Below are positions 8,012 to 16,264 of a stretch of 34,791 nucleotides of DNA, in pieces. Every line of letters starts with the position of its first letter. Within the stretch, counting starts at the first letter, position 1. The notes under the pieces were generated by a model. It was not told the DNA's origin and did not search any database. It worked only from the letters and a program-made list of their open reading frames with translations. A program made the position numbers and the translations under genes. Source of the stretch: UBA6168 sp964573725 (GTDB lineage: Bacteria > Bacteroidota > Bacteroidia > Chitinophagales > Saprospiraceae); NCBI GenBank assembly GCA_964573725.1, contig CAZNLJ010000047.1, positions 1 to 34,791 of the forward strand, in the 5' to 3' direction.

Positions 8012-8692
8012 ATGGATACAGTCGTTTCGGTGACGCTGGTCACCCTTTGTTTCAGTGCCTATCATTTCCTGACGAAGACATCCGCCTGGGAAAGGCTGGT
8101 GGCCGTACCGCGGTTCGGTATGTCGCCGGAAGCCTACCGCATTTATCTGTACCGGCTTTTCGGAGCCTTCCTCTACGGCGTGGTCCCGGTTGTCGCCTGT
8201 ATCGCCGTCGGTACGCCGCTCGATTCCGTCGGCCTGTACCCGGCCTATCATCCCGCCGCACCGGGCTGGTTCCTCGGATTGGGTACGCTCGCCTTCGCCG
8301 TCAACATCTTCGCCGCCAAATCGGTCGGCAACCTCGCCATGTATCCCCAAATCCGCATCCATCCGCCCTGGGGTGCCGGTTTGCTGTCCGGCAGCGCCCT
8401 GACCTGGGCCTTGTACCTGCTGGCCTATGAGGTGCTCTTCCGGGGGGTCCTGTTGTTCGGTTGCCTCGGGGATATGGACCGCTGGCCCGCCATTGCCGTC
8501 AATACCGCCTTGTATGCCTTCGCCCATGTACACAAAGGCAGCCGGGAAACACTCGGCGCCATACCCCTCGGGGTCCTGCTATGCCTGATGACCCTGGAGA
8601 CCGGCAACATCTGGGTGGCGGTATTGGTGCACTCCCTGCTTGCCTTCAGCAACGAATGGTGGTCCCTCTGGTGGGCGGCCCGTAAGAAGTGA
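8012..8692 (+). CDS. CPBP-family (Abi/CAAX-protease-like) integral membrane protein, degenerate active site
   Basis: A 226-residue protein with about six hydrophobic segments. It carries the outline of the three CPBP motifs. Motif 1 is YEVLFRG at 139-145, where the first Glu of EExxxR is Tyr while E140 and R144 remain. Motif 2 is FAHVH at 170-174 (FxxxH). Motif 3 centres on H207 in VHSLLAFSN. Family members are intramembrane glutamic proteases or non-catalytic membrane regulators; the lost first Glu makes protease activity uncertain. The start at 8012 (MDTVVSV) was chosen over a longer frame that overlaps pyrB. It lies 67 bp after pyrB and probably continues the same transcript. Confidence 0.8.
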   Translation: MDTVVSVTLVTLCFSAYHFLTKTSAWERLVAVPRFGMSPEAYRIYLYRLFGAFLYGVVPVVACIAVGTPLDSVGLYPAYHPAAPGWFLGLGTLAFAVNIFAAKSVGNLAMYPQIRIHPPWGAGLLSGSALTWALYLLAYEVLFRGVLLFGCLGDMDRWPAIAVNTALYAFAHVHKGSRETLGAIPLGVLLCLMTLETGNIWVAVLVHSLLAFSNEWWSLWWAARKK

Positions 8693-9062
8693 GCGCCGCT
8701 GCTCCGGGTGTTCATGGGCCGCCACGGCCCATGACGGGCATGCAGGGCAGGTACGGATAGGATCATCATCCCGGTCTGGCCGACATCGCCGGGTCCGGTT
8801 GGAGCCGGAACGTGGGGTCGGAAGGATTCCTGCCTGCAGGTAACCTGTGGACCGGCAGCAGCCTCCCTGCCGGAAATGGGCGCCGGTCGGAAGGGGCCGT
8901 GCCGCCGGATTCATGTTCCGGCCTCCCGGCGGGCGGTGGAAAAAGGATATCCCGCCGAATCGGAGGCGATTCGGACGGGCGGTGCGCAGCCCCATGGGTC
9001 GCCCCGACGGCCGATGCCCGGTCCGGCCGGTGTCCGGACACGAGGGATTAGGCTGTGCCCGG
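8693..9062. other. Convergent intergenic region with a strong hairpin at 8712-8734
   Basis: No gene is evident. A 10-bp perfect stem (TCATGGGCCG at 8712-8721 and CGGCCCATGA at 8725-8734, loop CCA) lies 20 bp after the CPBP stop. It has no U-run but could end transcription from both sides. The rest is GC-rich sequence in which I recognise nothing. Confidence 0.5.
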
Positions 9063-10490
9063 TCATTCCAGTTCCGCAATCTTTTCCTTGAGCCAGGTGA
9101 TGGAGGCGACGCCCTCCGTCTCCACCGTCTCCTCCACTTCCTGCTTGAGCCTGGCCACCGCCTTTTGGTCGCCGGGCATGACCTTGGAGAGCTGTTTGGT
9201 GAAGCGGATCAGGTTGGTGTACAGCACTCGTCGGGAAGCGGGAAAATCCTTGTGCCGGTTCAGGTAGGTGCGGAAGGTGTCCATCAGGGAATACATGGGC
9301 TCGATCTCGTCCAACTCGTAATAAGTCTGCAGCAGCATCGACTTGGAGTTCAGGTTGTAGGAAAGGTCGTCGTATTCCACCGAACGCAGCAGCTCGATGA
9401 CCTTGCTGTGGTTTTTTTGGTAAAAATGGAGCAGGGCCAGGTTGAAGGACACCGCATTCTCCCGCATGGCCGCCGGCAGGTGCCGCTGGTAGTCCCGGAT
9501 GAAACGGTCCGTCCAGTCGAACTTACCCAGGCGCAGGGCGATGGAGACGATGTTCCGGAAATGCCAGGGGGACAATTCCCCGTCCGTGTACAGCAGCTCC
9601 TTGTCGAGGAGGATCACGAACACGTTGAAATACTCTTCCAGGAACTGGTGGCTGCCCTGGTTCAGCTTCCGGATACAATAATTGAGTGCCGTGGTGTAGA
9701 TGAATTCCGCCTCCTGCCGGGGAAACAGGTCCCCGAACCGCTCCAGCAAGCCCCGGAGCCGGAAGTAATGGTCCGTGTTCTCGGCATCCACATAGGTCTG
9801 GTAGATCCGGTAGTAGATGGATACCGGCGGGATGTCCTCGAAATCATGCCGTTCCACATGGCCGACGATTTCCTCCATGAAGAGGAGCTTGTATTCGTGG
9901 GACACCAAGGACTGCTGGCTGAGCACATAGCAGGCGTACCGGAGCTTTTCGGACAGGTAGAAGTGGTCGAGGTGGTCCAGGATGTCCTCCACGTTCCGCT
10001 TCGCCGTCCGGTCGTGCTGCAATTCCTCCAGGTTGAAGAAGTTCTTCTCCACCTGGTACCGGGAGAGGTAGTAGGCCGCCGTCCGATGCGTCTGTTGGCC
10101 GGACAGCCGGCGGGCCGTCCGGACGGTGGAGTTGAACAGGGGGGCCAGCTTGCGCTTCGCCACGGCGTCTATCAGGCAGGAAGCCTGATAGACCGTACCT
10201 TCCTCATATACCACTTGGGCCAGGAAGGTCTCGATCAGCTTCAGCAGGTCCGAACAGTATTTCCGGAACAACACATCGTCGTAGCGTTGTTCCGGTAACA
10301 GCCGTGCCCACAGTTGTTCCTTGTCCAGGGGCGCATCGGGTGTGTCGTTCCGATGGGCCGCCAATTCCTCGAACAATCCCACCAAGGTCTCGCTCCGGTT
10401 GAAAAACGGGGAGCGCAGGAATTTGCGCAACCGGTTCTGGTCGTAGCGGTCGAAATATCCCAGCACGGAATAGAGTTTGCTGTTTTGCAT
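9063..10490 (-). CDS. Uncharacterised helical protein (about 475 residues)
   Basis: I do not recognise the family. The 475-residue product has no signal peptide or membrane segment and is strongly alpha-helical, rich in Leu, Tyr, Phe and charged residues. Its paired-helix pattern recalls TPR-like or other helical-repeat scaffolds. The start MQNSKLYSVLGYFDRYDQNRLRKFL is the only convincing one and has no alternative close by. The frame is uninterrupted and composition is protein-like throughout, while the rightward frame opposite it (8847-10298) looks like a shadow. It stands alone between convergent and divergent neighbours, with 348 bp of spacer before the adhesin-like gene. A cytoplasmic protein-protein interaction role is a guess from fold alone. 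Confidence 0.8.
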   Translation of the reverse strand: MQNSKLYSVLGYFDRYDQNRLRKFLRSPFFNRSETLVGLFEELAAHRNDTPDAPLDKEQLWARLLPEQRYDDVLFRKYCSDLLKLIETFLAQVVYEEGTVYQASCLIDAVAKRKLAPLFNSTVRTARRLSGQQTHRTAAYYLSRYQVEKNFFNLEELQHDRTAKRNVEDILDHLDHFYLSEKLRYACYVLSQQSLVSHEYKLLFMEEIVGHVERHDFEDIPPVSIYYRIYQTYVDAENTDHYFRLRGLLERFGDLFPRQEAEFIYTTALNYCIRKLNQGSHQFLEEYFNVFVILLDKELLYTDGELSPWHFRNIVSIALRLGKFDWTDRFIRDYQRHLPAAMRENAVSFNLALLHFYQKNHSKVIELLRSVEYDDLSYNLNSKSMLLQTYYELDEIEPMYSLMDTFRTYLNRHKDFPASRRVLYTNLIRFTKQLSKVMPGDQKAVARLKQEVEETVETEGVASITWLKEKIAELE

Positions 10491-10694
10491 TTGAGGAAAA
10501 GTTCGTACCTTAGAGCGCAGTTTGGGCGAAGGTGCGCCGTTCGTTCGATAAAATTACTTTTTCCGGCTGATTGAGGAAAACGAATTTTCACAATCGATTC
10601 GACGGTTCCTTCTTTCCGAATGGCCTACTTGCTGATCGACAAACCATTAAATCCCAGACGTTCTGTTGAAAAAGGATTTCGTTCTTCACAAAAG

Positions 10695-10731
10695 TCAGAT
10701 TTTGTATTTTAATATCTGATTTTTTTATTTG
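10695..10731 (+). promoter_or_regulatory. Promoter of the T9SS-secreted protein, overlapping an inverted repeat
   Basis: TTTG at 10701-10704 is followed after 19 bp by TTTATTTG at 10724-10731, one mismatch from TAnnTTTG. Transcription would begin near 10738, about 100 nt before the ATG. TCAGAT (10695-10700) and ATCTGA (10714-10719) form an inverted repeat around the -33 element and could be an operator. The rest of 10491-10838 is AT-rich near the promoter and shows no gene. Confidence 0.55.
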
Positions 10732-10838
10732 AGATTTGTGAAGAAAAACAAAAGCTCGCTACTATGAGGAGTAGGGAATGACCGGTGCAAGGATGCCCGG
10801 AGCCGGTAATTCTCGCCTGAAACACTATTTAAAGAGCA

Positions 10839-13451
10839 ATGAAAATCCATCCGTCCATGAATGTATCCCTACCTCGGCGAATGAGGCCGGCATTTCTGTT
10901 GTCGGCGGCTTTCCTCCTGGCCGCGGTGACGACTGCCTCGTCGCAAACGGCCACCCTGGAGGTTCATAGCGTGACCGTCCTGCGCAATGATACGTTCCAC
11001 ATCGCGTTCGACCACTACGGCTTGTCGTATGCCCCGCAGATCCCGTCCAACGACAGTCCCGAGAACGGCGCTGCCTATTTCTCGCCCTCCAGCTGCTGCG
11101 GCGGCAACGGCCAGCAAGGGATCAAAGGGACGCCGGCCACCAACCACCTGTACTACGTCCCGGCCCCCAACTTCATCGGTTTCGACACCTTCTCCGTAAA
11201 ATACCTGCGCCAGCTGGGCAATTTCGGTTCCCAGAACGTCATCAAGGTCTTCTACCTCTCGGTCGTCCCGTCGCACCTGGATGCTTTCAACGATTATGCG
11301 ACCACCACGTCCGGCCAATCCGTGGACATCGACGTGTTGTCGAACGATATCGGCAACGGCACCGACCTGTCTGTGGCCGATATTCCGAACGTCAACCACG
11401 GTGCCGCCGTCGGCATCAACAACCAGACCGCCGTCCGATTCACCCCCGCCCCGGGCTTCGAAGGGGTCGCCAGTTTCAATTATACCATTTGTGACGCCCA
11501 GGGGTCCTGCGATGTGGCCACCGTCAGCGTCATCGTCCGACCGGATCCCTCCCCCGCCTACGATTCCATTTTCATCCTCACGGAAAAAAATGCGGAAGAG
11601 GTCGTCCTGACGGAAATCGACAGCTCCTTCGACCTGGTCGTCGCACCGCTCCACGGTGCGATCGATACCAACGGAATCCTGGTCTATGTCCCCGATCCGG
11701 GCTATACCGGCTACGACAAGGCGGTCTTCCACGATGCCGCCGGCAACCGCACTCGCGTGGCGCTGATCCGCATCCTCGATGTGCCCACCCCCAATACTTT
11801 CCTCGTCAATGACGTGGTCCATACCGCCGTCGACGAACCTATCGACCGGATCCGCCTGCTCGCCAACGATATCGGCGGCGCCTACCTGACCAGCGTCAGC
11901 GTAGCCGGTTATCCCAATACCCAGGAAGGCGGTACCTTGGTGTACCTGCCGCAGTTCGGGAAAGGGGTGTACGGCTACACGCCGCCCGCCGGTTTCGAAG
12001 GTGTCGACCGTTTTCGCTACAAGGCATATTCCCCCGGCAGCGGTTATTTCGAAGAGGCCTGGTGTTATGTCGTCGTCGGCAACCAAATGCCGGTCAAACC
12101 CGTCTTCCACCTCTCCACGCCGCTCAATACACCCCTGGTCCTGGGGGACCACCTGCCTATTTCCGTCTACGAATTCACCAATTACCAGGCAGGGGGTAAC
12201 CTGGGCACCGTCGCTTTCTACCCCGGCGCCCAAACGGTCACCTCCCAGCACGGCCAGACTTTCAGCGGCCTCAACATGCTGGTCTATGACCCGAATCCGG
12301 ATGCGGAAGGTGTCGACGAATTCGAATTCAATTACTGCCCGGGTGCGAGCGGAAGCCAACCCTGCCAGCTGACGAAGGTGATCGTCCGTGTCGGCGAAAC
12401 GCCCGGCCCGCAATGCGCCGGCGGTGATTGCGTCTGGTCCGGTGATACCAACCTCGATGGTGTCGTGGATGTCCGCGATATCCTTCCCATCGGCTGGTCC
12501 ATGGGGGCCGTCGGCGCCCCCCGGAACAATCCGAATACCGATTGGTTCGGTCAGTACGCAAGCAACTGGAACAGCCTGTCGGTCTCCGGACTGGGATACG
12601 ACCTCAAATTCGTCGATACGGATGGCAACGGTATCGTTTCCGCCCTGGATACCGCCGCTATCCGGCAATCCTACGGAAAATACCACAACCTGACCCCGGT
12701 ACCCGCCCCAGCCGTGAACGGCCTTCCTTTCTATATCCAGGAACCCGATTTCACGGAAGTGTCTCCCGGTGATGTCCTTTATGCCCCCATTTACCTCGGG
12801 AATGATACGGTGCATGCGCTCGATGCCTACGGCCTCACGTTCTCCATCGAGTTCGACCCGGGTTTCCTCGAAGATGTCAATATTTACTTCAGCGACACCT
12901 CCTGGATGAAGTACAACGCGCCCATCCTCTCGATGACGCATAAGCCTTTCCCGGGCAAACTGGATGTCGGTTACACACGGACCGGCGGCAATTCCGCCAG
13001 CGGCTACGGTATCATCGGGGTGGTGGAGTTCATCGTCATCGATGACGTGGCCGGGACGCGGCTGCGCAGCAAGCAAGGCAAGGTTCGCCTCGCACCACTG
13101 GGTATGATGGATGGCGGCGGACAGGTCCTCGGACTGGGCGGCAACGAATTCACCCTGACGCTGCGCACGCAACCGACGGACGATTCCCAGTTGCCGGTGG
13201 CCTCCGCCTCGCTCCTGGTCTTTCCCAATCCCGCCAACGAAATACTGACCCTGCACCTGAACGGGGATGATGTCCGTCTGGAACAGGTCGAATTGTTCCA
13301 CCTCACCGGCGCACGTGCCGCACCGCCGGTGCTGACGGATGCCCGCCGTGTACAGTTGGACCTCTCCGGACTGCCCACCGGTGTGTTCCTGGTCAAGGCA
13401 GTGGATTCTGAAGGTACCGTACACAGCCAAAAGGTCCAGGTCGTTCGTTGA
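10839..13451 (+). CDS. T9SS-secreted multidomain surface protein (Ig-like repeats, dockerin-type repeat, cohesin-like domain, type A sorting domain)
   Basis: An 870-residue secreted protein. The signal peptide is MRPAFLLSAAFLLAAVTTASSQ, with alternative in-frame starts at 10839 and 10857. About four Ig-like domains (Big_9/cadherin-like, with 'DVLSNDIGNG' and 'FTPAPGFEGVASFNYTI'-type strands) occupy residues 40-520. Two calcium-loop repeats follow, DTNLDGVVDVRDI (about 535) and DTDGNGIVSALDTAAI (about 592), like a dockerin type I. A cohesin-like beta domain spans about 625-775 (VSPGDVLYAPIYLGN, ALDAYGLTFSIEFDPGFL). Residues 785-870 are a type A T9SS C-terminal domain (VFPNPANEILTLHL ... LDLSGLPTGVFLVKAVDSEG). 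The protein should be exported by Sec, crossed through the outer membrane by T9SS, and attached or released at the surface. An adhesin or scaffold role is inferred; no enzyme domain is seen. It has its own promoter and a terminator at 13614-13647. Confidence 0.92.
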   Translation: MKIHPSMNVSLPRRMRPAFLLSAAFLLAAVTTASSQTATLEVHSVTVLRNDTFHIAFDHYGLSYAPQIPSNDSPENGAAYFSPSSCCGGNGQQGIKGTPATNHLYYVPAPNFIGFDTFSVKYLRQLGNFGSQNVIKVFYLSVVPSHLDAFNDYATTTSGQSVDIDVLSNDIGNGTDLSVADIPNVNHGAAVGINNQTAVRFTPAPGFEGVASFNYTICDAQGSCDVATVSVIVRPDPSPAYDSIFILTEKNAEEVVLTEIDSSFDLVVAPLHGAIDTNGILVYVPDPGYTGYDKAVFHDAAGNRTRVALIRILDVPTPNTFLVNDVVHTAVDEPIDRIRLLANDIGGAYLTSVSVAGYPNTQEGGTLVYLPQFGKGVYGYTPPAGFEGVDRFRYKAYSPGSGYFEEAWCYVVVGNQMPVKPVFHLSTPLNTPLVLGDHLPISVYEFTNYQAGGNLGTVAFYPGAQTVTSQHGQTFSGLNMLVYDPNPDAEGVDEFEFNYCPGASGSQPCQLTKVIVRVGETPGPQCAGGDCVWSGDTNLDGVVDVRDILPIGWSMGAVGAPRNNPNTDWFGQYASNWNSLSVSGLGYDLKFVDTDGNGIVSALDTAAIRQSYGKYHNLTPVPAPAVNGLPFYIQEPDFTEVSPGDVLYAPIYLGNDTVHALDAYGLTFSIEFDPGFLEDVNIYFSDTSWMKYNAPILSMTHKPFPGKLDVGYTRTGGNSASGYGIIGVVEFIVIDDVAGTRLRSKQGKVRLAPLGMMDGGGQVLGLGGNEFTLTLRTQPTDDSQLPVASASLLVFPNPANEILTLHLNGDDVRLEQVELFHLTGARAAPPVLTDARRVQLDLSGLPTGVFLVKAVDSEGTVHSQKVQVVR

Positions 13452-13613
13452 GGTCCTTGCCCGCCTCTCCCTTTACAGGGTCGAGCGGGGGGTAGCCAAG
13501 GCTGCCGTTTCGGTTTGTTTCCACCGCTTTTTTGGGACGGTCCCCGCCGTGGAAAACCGAAACATACACTTTTCCGATCCGACGTGCGGCTTACGGTCGC
13601 CTATTCTTGAACA

Positions 13614-13647
13614 ACAATGCTTTCACCGTCCTCGGTGAAAGCATTGT
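13614..13647 (+). terminator. Strong 15-bp hairpin downstream of the T9SS protein gene
   Basis: ACAATGCTTTCACCG (13614-13628 apart from its first base pairings) pairs perfectly with CGGTGAAAGCATTGT (13633-13647) around a TCCT loop. It lies about 160 bp after the stop. There is only a weak T-rich tail (TCGTTT), so it is a terminator or mRNA-stabilising hairpin by position. Confidence 0.55.
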
Positions 13648-13870
13648 CGTTTCCAGCCCTTCGCTCCACCGCTTCCGGCAATCGTTCCAAGGCTTCCGGA
13701 AATGGGATCACGCGCCGGGATTCGCCGCATACCTTCCCGCATCGGGCACGCACCGCTCGCCTGTCTTGCATCTTCCGCACCTCGATCCTGGAGGTTTTTT
13801 AATGATAAATCATTGATATTCAATTTTTACATTAGTTTTTAGTGCCTGTCTGAAAACTTCGTAGCGGCGC

Positions 13871-14560
13871 TGAACCTTTGCGATTCGGTAGACGTACGTC
13901 CCGTCGCGGTCGTTTACTAAACCTGCGAGGTTTAGTAAACGTAGGTTCCACCAGGACACGTTTACCAAACCCTTGAGGTTTAGCAAACGTACGTCCCGTC
14001 AGAAGCCGTTTACCAAACCTTTGCGATTCGGTAGACGTACGTCCCGTCGCGGTCGTTTACTAAACCTGCGAGGTTTAGTAAACGTAGGTTCCACCAGGAC
14101 ACGTTTACCAAACCCTTGAGGTTTAGCAAACGTACGTCCCGTCAGAAGCCGTTTACCAAACCTTTGCGATTCGGTAGACGTACGTCCCGTCGCGGTCGTT
14201 TACTAAACCTGCGAGGTTTAGTAAACGTAGGTTCCACCAGGACACGTTTNNNNNNNNNNNNNNNNNNNNNNNNNNNNNNNNNNNNNNNNNNNNNNNNNNN
14301 NNNNNNNNNNNNNNNNNNNNNNNNNNNNNNNNNNNNNNNNNNNNNNNNNGTAGACGTACGTCCCGTCGCAGTCGTTTACTAAACCTGCGAGGTTTAGTAA
14401 ACGTAGGTTCCACCAGGACACGTTTACCAAACCCTTGAGGTTTAGCAAACGTACGTCCCGTCAGAAGCCGTTTACCAAACCTTTGCGATTCGGTAGACGT
14501 ACGTCCCGTCGCAGTCGTTTACTAAACCTGCGAGGTTTAGTAAACGTGGTTTCCGCCAGG
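13871..14560. repeat. Higher-order tandem repeat: 143-bp period made of three 48/48/47-bp hairpin units
   Basis: A 143-bp sequence repeats in tandem; the same base recurs at 13880, 14023 and 14166, and after the gap at 14485. Each period divides into three related units starting with CGTTTAC. Unit A (48 bp, from 13911, 14054, 14197, 14373 and 14516) contains a perfect palindrome of CGTTTACTAAACCT and AGGTTTAGTAAACG around GCG. Unit B (48 bp, from 13959, 14102, 14421) and unit C (47 bp, from 14007, 14150, 14469) contain imperfect versions and share the tail GTACGTCCCGTC. A period of 143 is not a multiple of three, so it is not a coding repeat. Copies before the gap read GCGGTCG, and those after read GCAGTCG. 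The array includes the N gap, so its true length is unknown. Confidence 0.95.
14250..14349. other. Assembly gap of 100 N inside the tandem array
   Basis: Exactly 100 N bases interrupt unit B of the 143-bp array, and sequence resumes inside unit C. A round number like this is the usual placeholder for a gap of unknown size. The offset across it does not measure the real distance. Confidence 0.97.
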
Positions 14561-14668
14561 AGTCGTTAGCCATGTCTCGAAGCCTTATTCGCCTGGAGCA
14601 ATTGCGAGGTCTTCCGATAGGCGCTCAAACTTGCCGATGTGCTTCGCCCCGCGCCCTAGAAAGATTTT

Positions 14669-14833
14669 CAGGGCGGTCTGCGCCGCGCAGACCGCCCTGT
14701 CCCAAAGGTGAGAAGCGCTGGCAAAAAAAAAATTGGTTATGAGTAGGTTACATATTATTCCGCGATGTGAACCTCGTAATTAAAATATTCGATTTGGCCT
14801 TTGAGGTGCGAAAAATGAGCAGTATCCCGGAGC
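14669..14833 (+). repeat. Dispersed intergenic repeat, copy 2, with GC-rich hairpin
   Basis: This is the longest complete copy. It opens with a perfect 14-bp hairpin (CAGGGCGGTCTGCG at 14669-14682, loop CCG, CGCAGACCGCCCTG at 14686-14699). A stretch CCTGTCC..AGGTGAGA.GCGC shared with the edge copies follows, then the core AAAATATTCGATTTGG (14782-14797) and TTGAGGTGCGAAAAATGAG. It is more diverged from copies 1 and 3 than they are from each other. Copy 3 ends in a comparable GC-rich hairpin at 34772-34791, suggesting the hairpin belongs to the element. Confidence 0.7.
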
Positions 14834-15857
14834 CTTTGACTTCCGGCAGGTCATCGGCTACATCTACAAGCCAAACGGGAACAAACCGCTGTATGGCAGG
14901 TGGATTACCCCGGTAGCGTTCACAACGGACAGTAAGCTCCTTTTAATATATCCCTTATGCAAGCACTTGTCCTGCCGGCGGCAAACTTGGTCGTCGGATA
15001 TTAGATTAAGCCTTGGGCATCCCTCCATCCAACCATCCTGCTCATGGCAACAGGGAGAAAAGCTTGTCTGTCACCGCCTGTTCCCGCCTTTCCCGCGAAT
15101 GGCAAATCGGAGGACAGCAAGCTGCTGATTACCGAGCTTCGAACCATTCGAATAGTCGACTACAAGCGCAATGGGGATGCAGGTTCCGGTAAACGCACCC
15201 TGCCTGTCGGTGCATCTTGACAGCATGCGGGGTGCGTCGCGGTTGCACAGGGCGGTGCCCGGGGTTTCGCGAATTCGTCCCTACCGGACGGCACCTTTCG
15301 TCCGGCCTGTGGCAAGCCGACCGCACTTTCAATGGCGGGCAACTTCCAGAAGGCAGGGAACTTGCCGACGTCTGATCTTGTTATTGCCTTAGGTCCCCCA
15401 ATTGCGTACGGAACATCATGCCCACGGCGGATCTCGCCTCGGCAGGTCAGGTACAAAGGGTCATGGTAGGACGGGGATTCCGGGTCAGGCCGAGCTTGCC
15501 GGAACAGCTTCCGACGCTGGATTGAACAAAATAGAGGCGATAACGGGTAGCCGACCTGCCGGCCTTTGGTCAAAAGTGAGGATTCGGAAACATTTTTTTT
15601 TCGAAAAGCGGACTATTTAGTACTTTGAAAAATAAATATTTTCACAAAAACGTTATATAAGGAACAAATGAATGTCATAAAATGTTCTATTTCAAATCTA
15701 TCATGAATAGATACCCTCTAAATCAATTTAAAAATATTTCACAAAGGGTCTTTTTTGTCTTTGTAGGGGGGAGTGTTTTTATTCACTTTTGTACTGTGCA
15801 ATTGAGGCAGTGGAAGTAAGGAAGCCAAAGCGGCTAAAGAGCCGCCACCGGATTGAA
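14834..15857. other. Long intergenic stretch without a recognisable gene
   Basis: 14834-14990 contains, after the repeat, a short frame reading QYPGAFDFRQVIGYIYKPNG and on, which looks protein-like for about 40 residues but has no start or family I can name; it may be a gene remnant. 14990-15570 is mixed-composition sequence with only implausible frames on both strands. From 15570 the sequence turns strongly AT-rich. Just before the modules at 15858 lies a small hairpin, GCGGCT-aaag-AGCCGC (15830-15845). Confidence 0.5.
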
Positions 15858-16058
15858 TATGTTCATGGGATTATAATTTGTTAGTAGCAGGTCATTTCAG
15901 TATGACTTGCTCCTTTGAAACAGGCGCGGACAGACCGACAGGAGCTGTGGGAAGGAAAGTGCGTCGGAAAGTCCTTATTGATAGTATATGTTCATGGGAT
16001 TATAATTTGTTAATAGTGGGTCGCCCTTTTGATGGGGCGGCTTGCTATTTTTAATCCC

Positions 16059-16087
16059 AAAAAAAAAGCCGACCGATAGCGGTCAGC
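16059..16087 (-). terminator. Rho-independent terminator on the minus strand, inside the module array
   Basis: Read on the minus strand, GCTGACCG pairs with CGGTCGGC around CTAT (16087-16068) and is followed by nine T (16067-16059). It could end leftward transcription reading through from the lipoprotein gene at 16361. Confidence 0.65.
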
Positions 16088-16264
16088 TCTGCTTTTTAAA
16101 CATGTTCATGGGAATATAATTTGCTAATAGCAGGGTTGTAGTTTCCAACCCGGTTTTTGAATGTGAGCGCAAGATAAGTCGAATTATTCATTCCCCACTC
16201 ATTTGCCACCATATTATTGGTTAAAATATTTTTTTGTTTTGGATATGTTCATGGGATAAATGTC

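Noticed and set aside
8847..10298. 483-codon plus-strand frame opposite the unknown helical protein
   Set aside because: It begins in non-coding sequence and its residue pattern (V/E/Q/G runs) mirrors antisense of Leu/Asp/His-rich coding sequence. The minus frame is more protein-like.
10691..10727. Intrinsic terminator made by TCAGAT/ATCTGA and the following T-run
   Set aside because: It lies between divergent genes, with no plus-strand gene upstream to terminate, and coincides with a well-spaced promoter. An operator or chance repeat fits better.
10869..13430. 853-codon open frame on the minus strand opposite the T9SS protein
   Set aside because: The plus-strand protein has a signal peptide, recognisable domains and a sorting domain. 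The minus frame is a codon-bias shadow rich in Asp, Gly and Ile without domain features.
13871..14560. CRISPR array
   Set aside because: The regular hairpin units look array-like, but the linkers are themselves repeated, every third unit is nearly identical, and no cas genes are present.
15160..15573. 137-codon minus-strand frame in the gene-poor region
   Set aside because: Low-complexity Pro/Arg/Ala-rich composition, no domain, no start signal, and other frames in the same interval are equally open.
15858..16259. CRISPR array or integron attC cassettes for the four boxes
   Set aside because: Spacing of 114-143 bp varies and intervals hold no ORFs. No integrase gene or attC core sites (GTTRRRY pairs) are seen.
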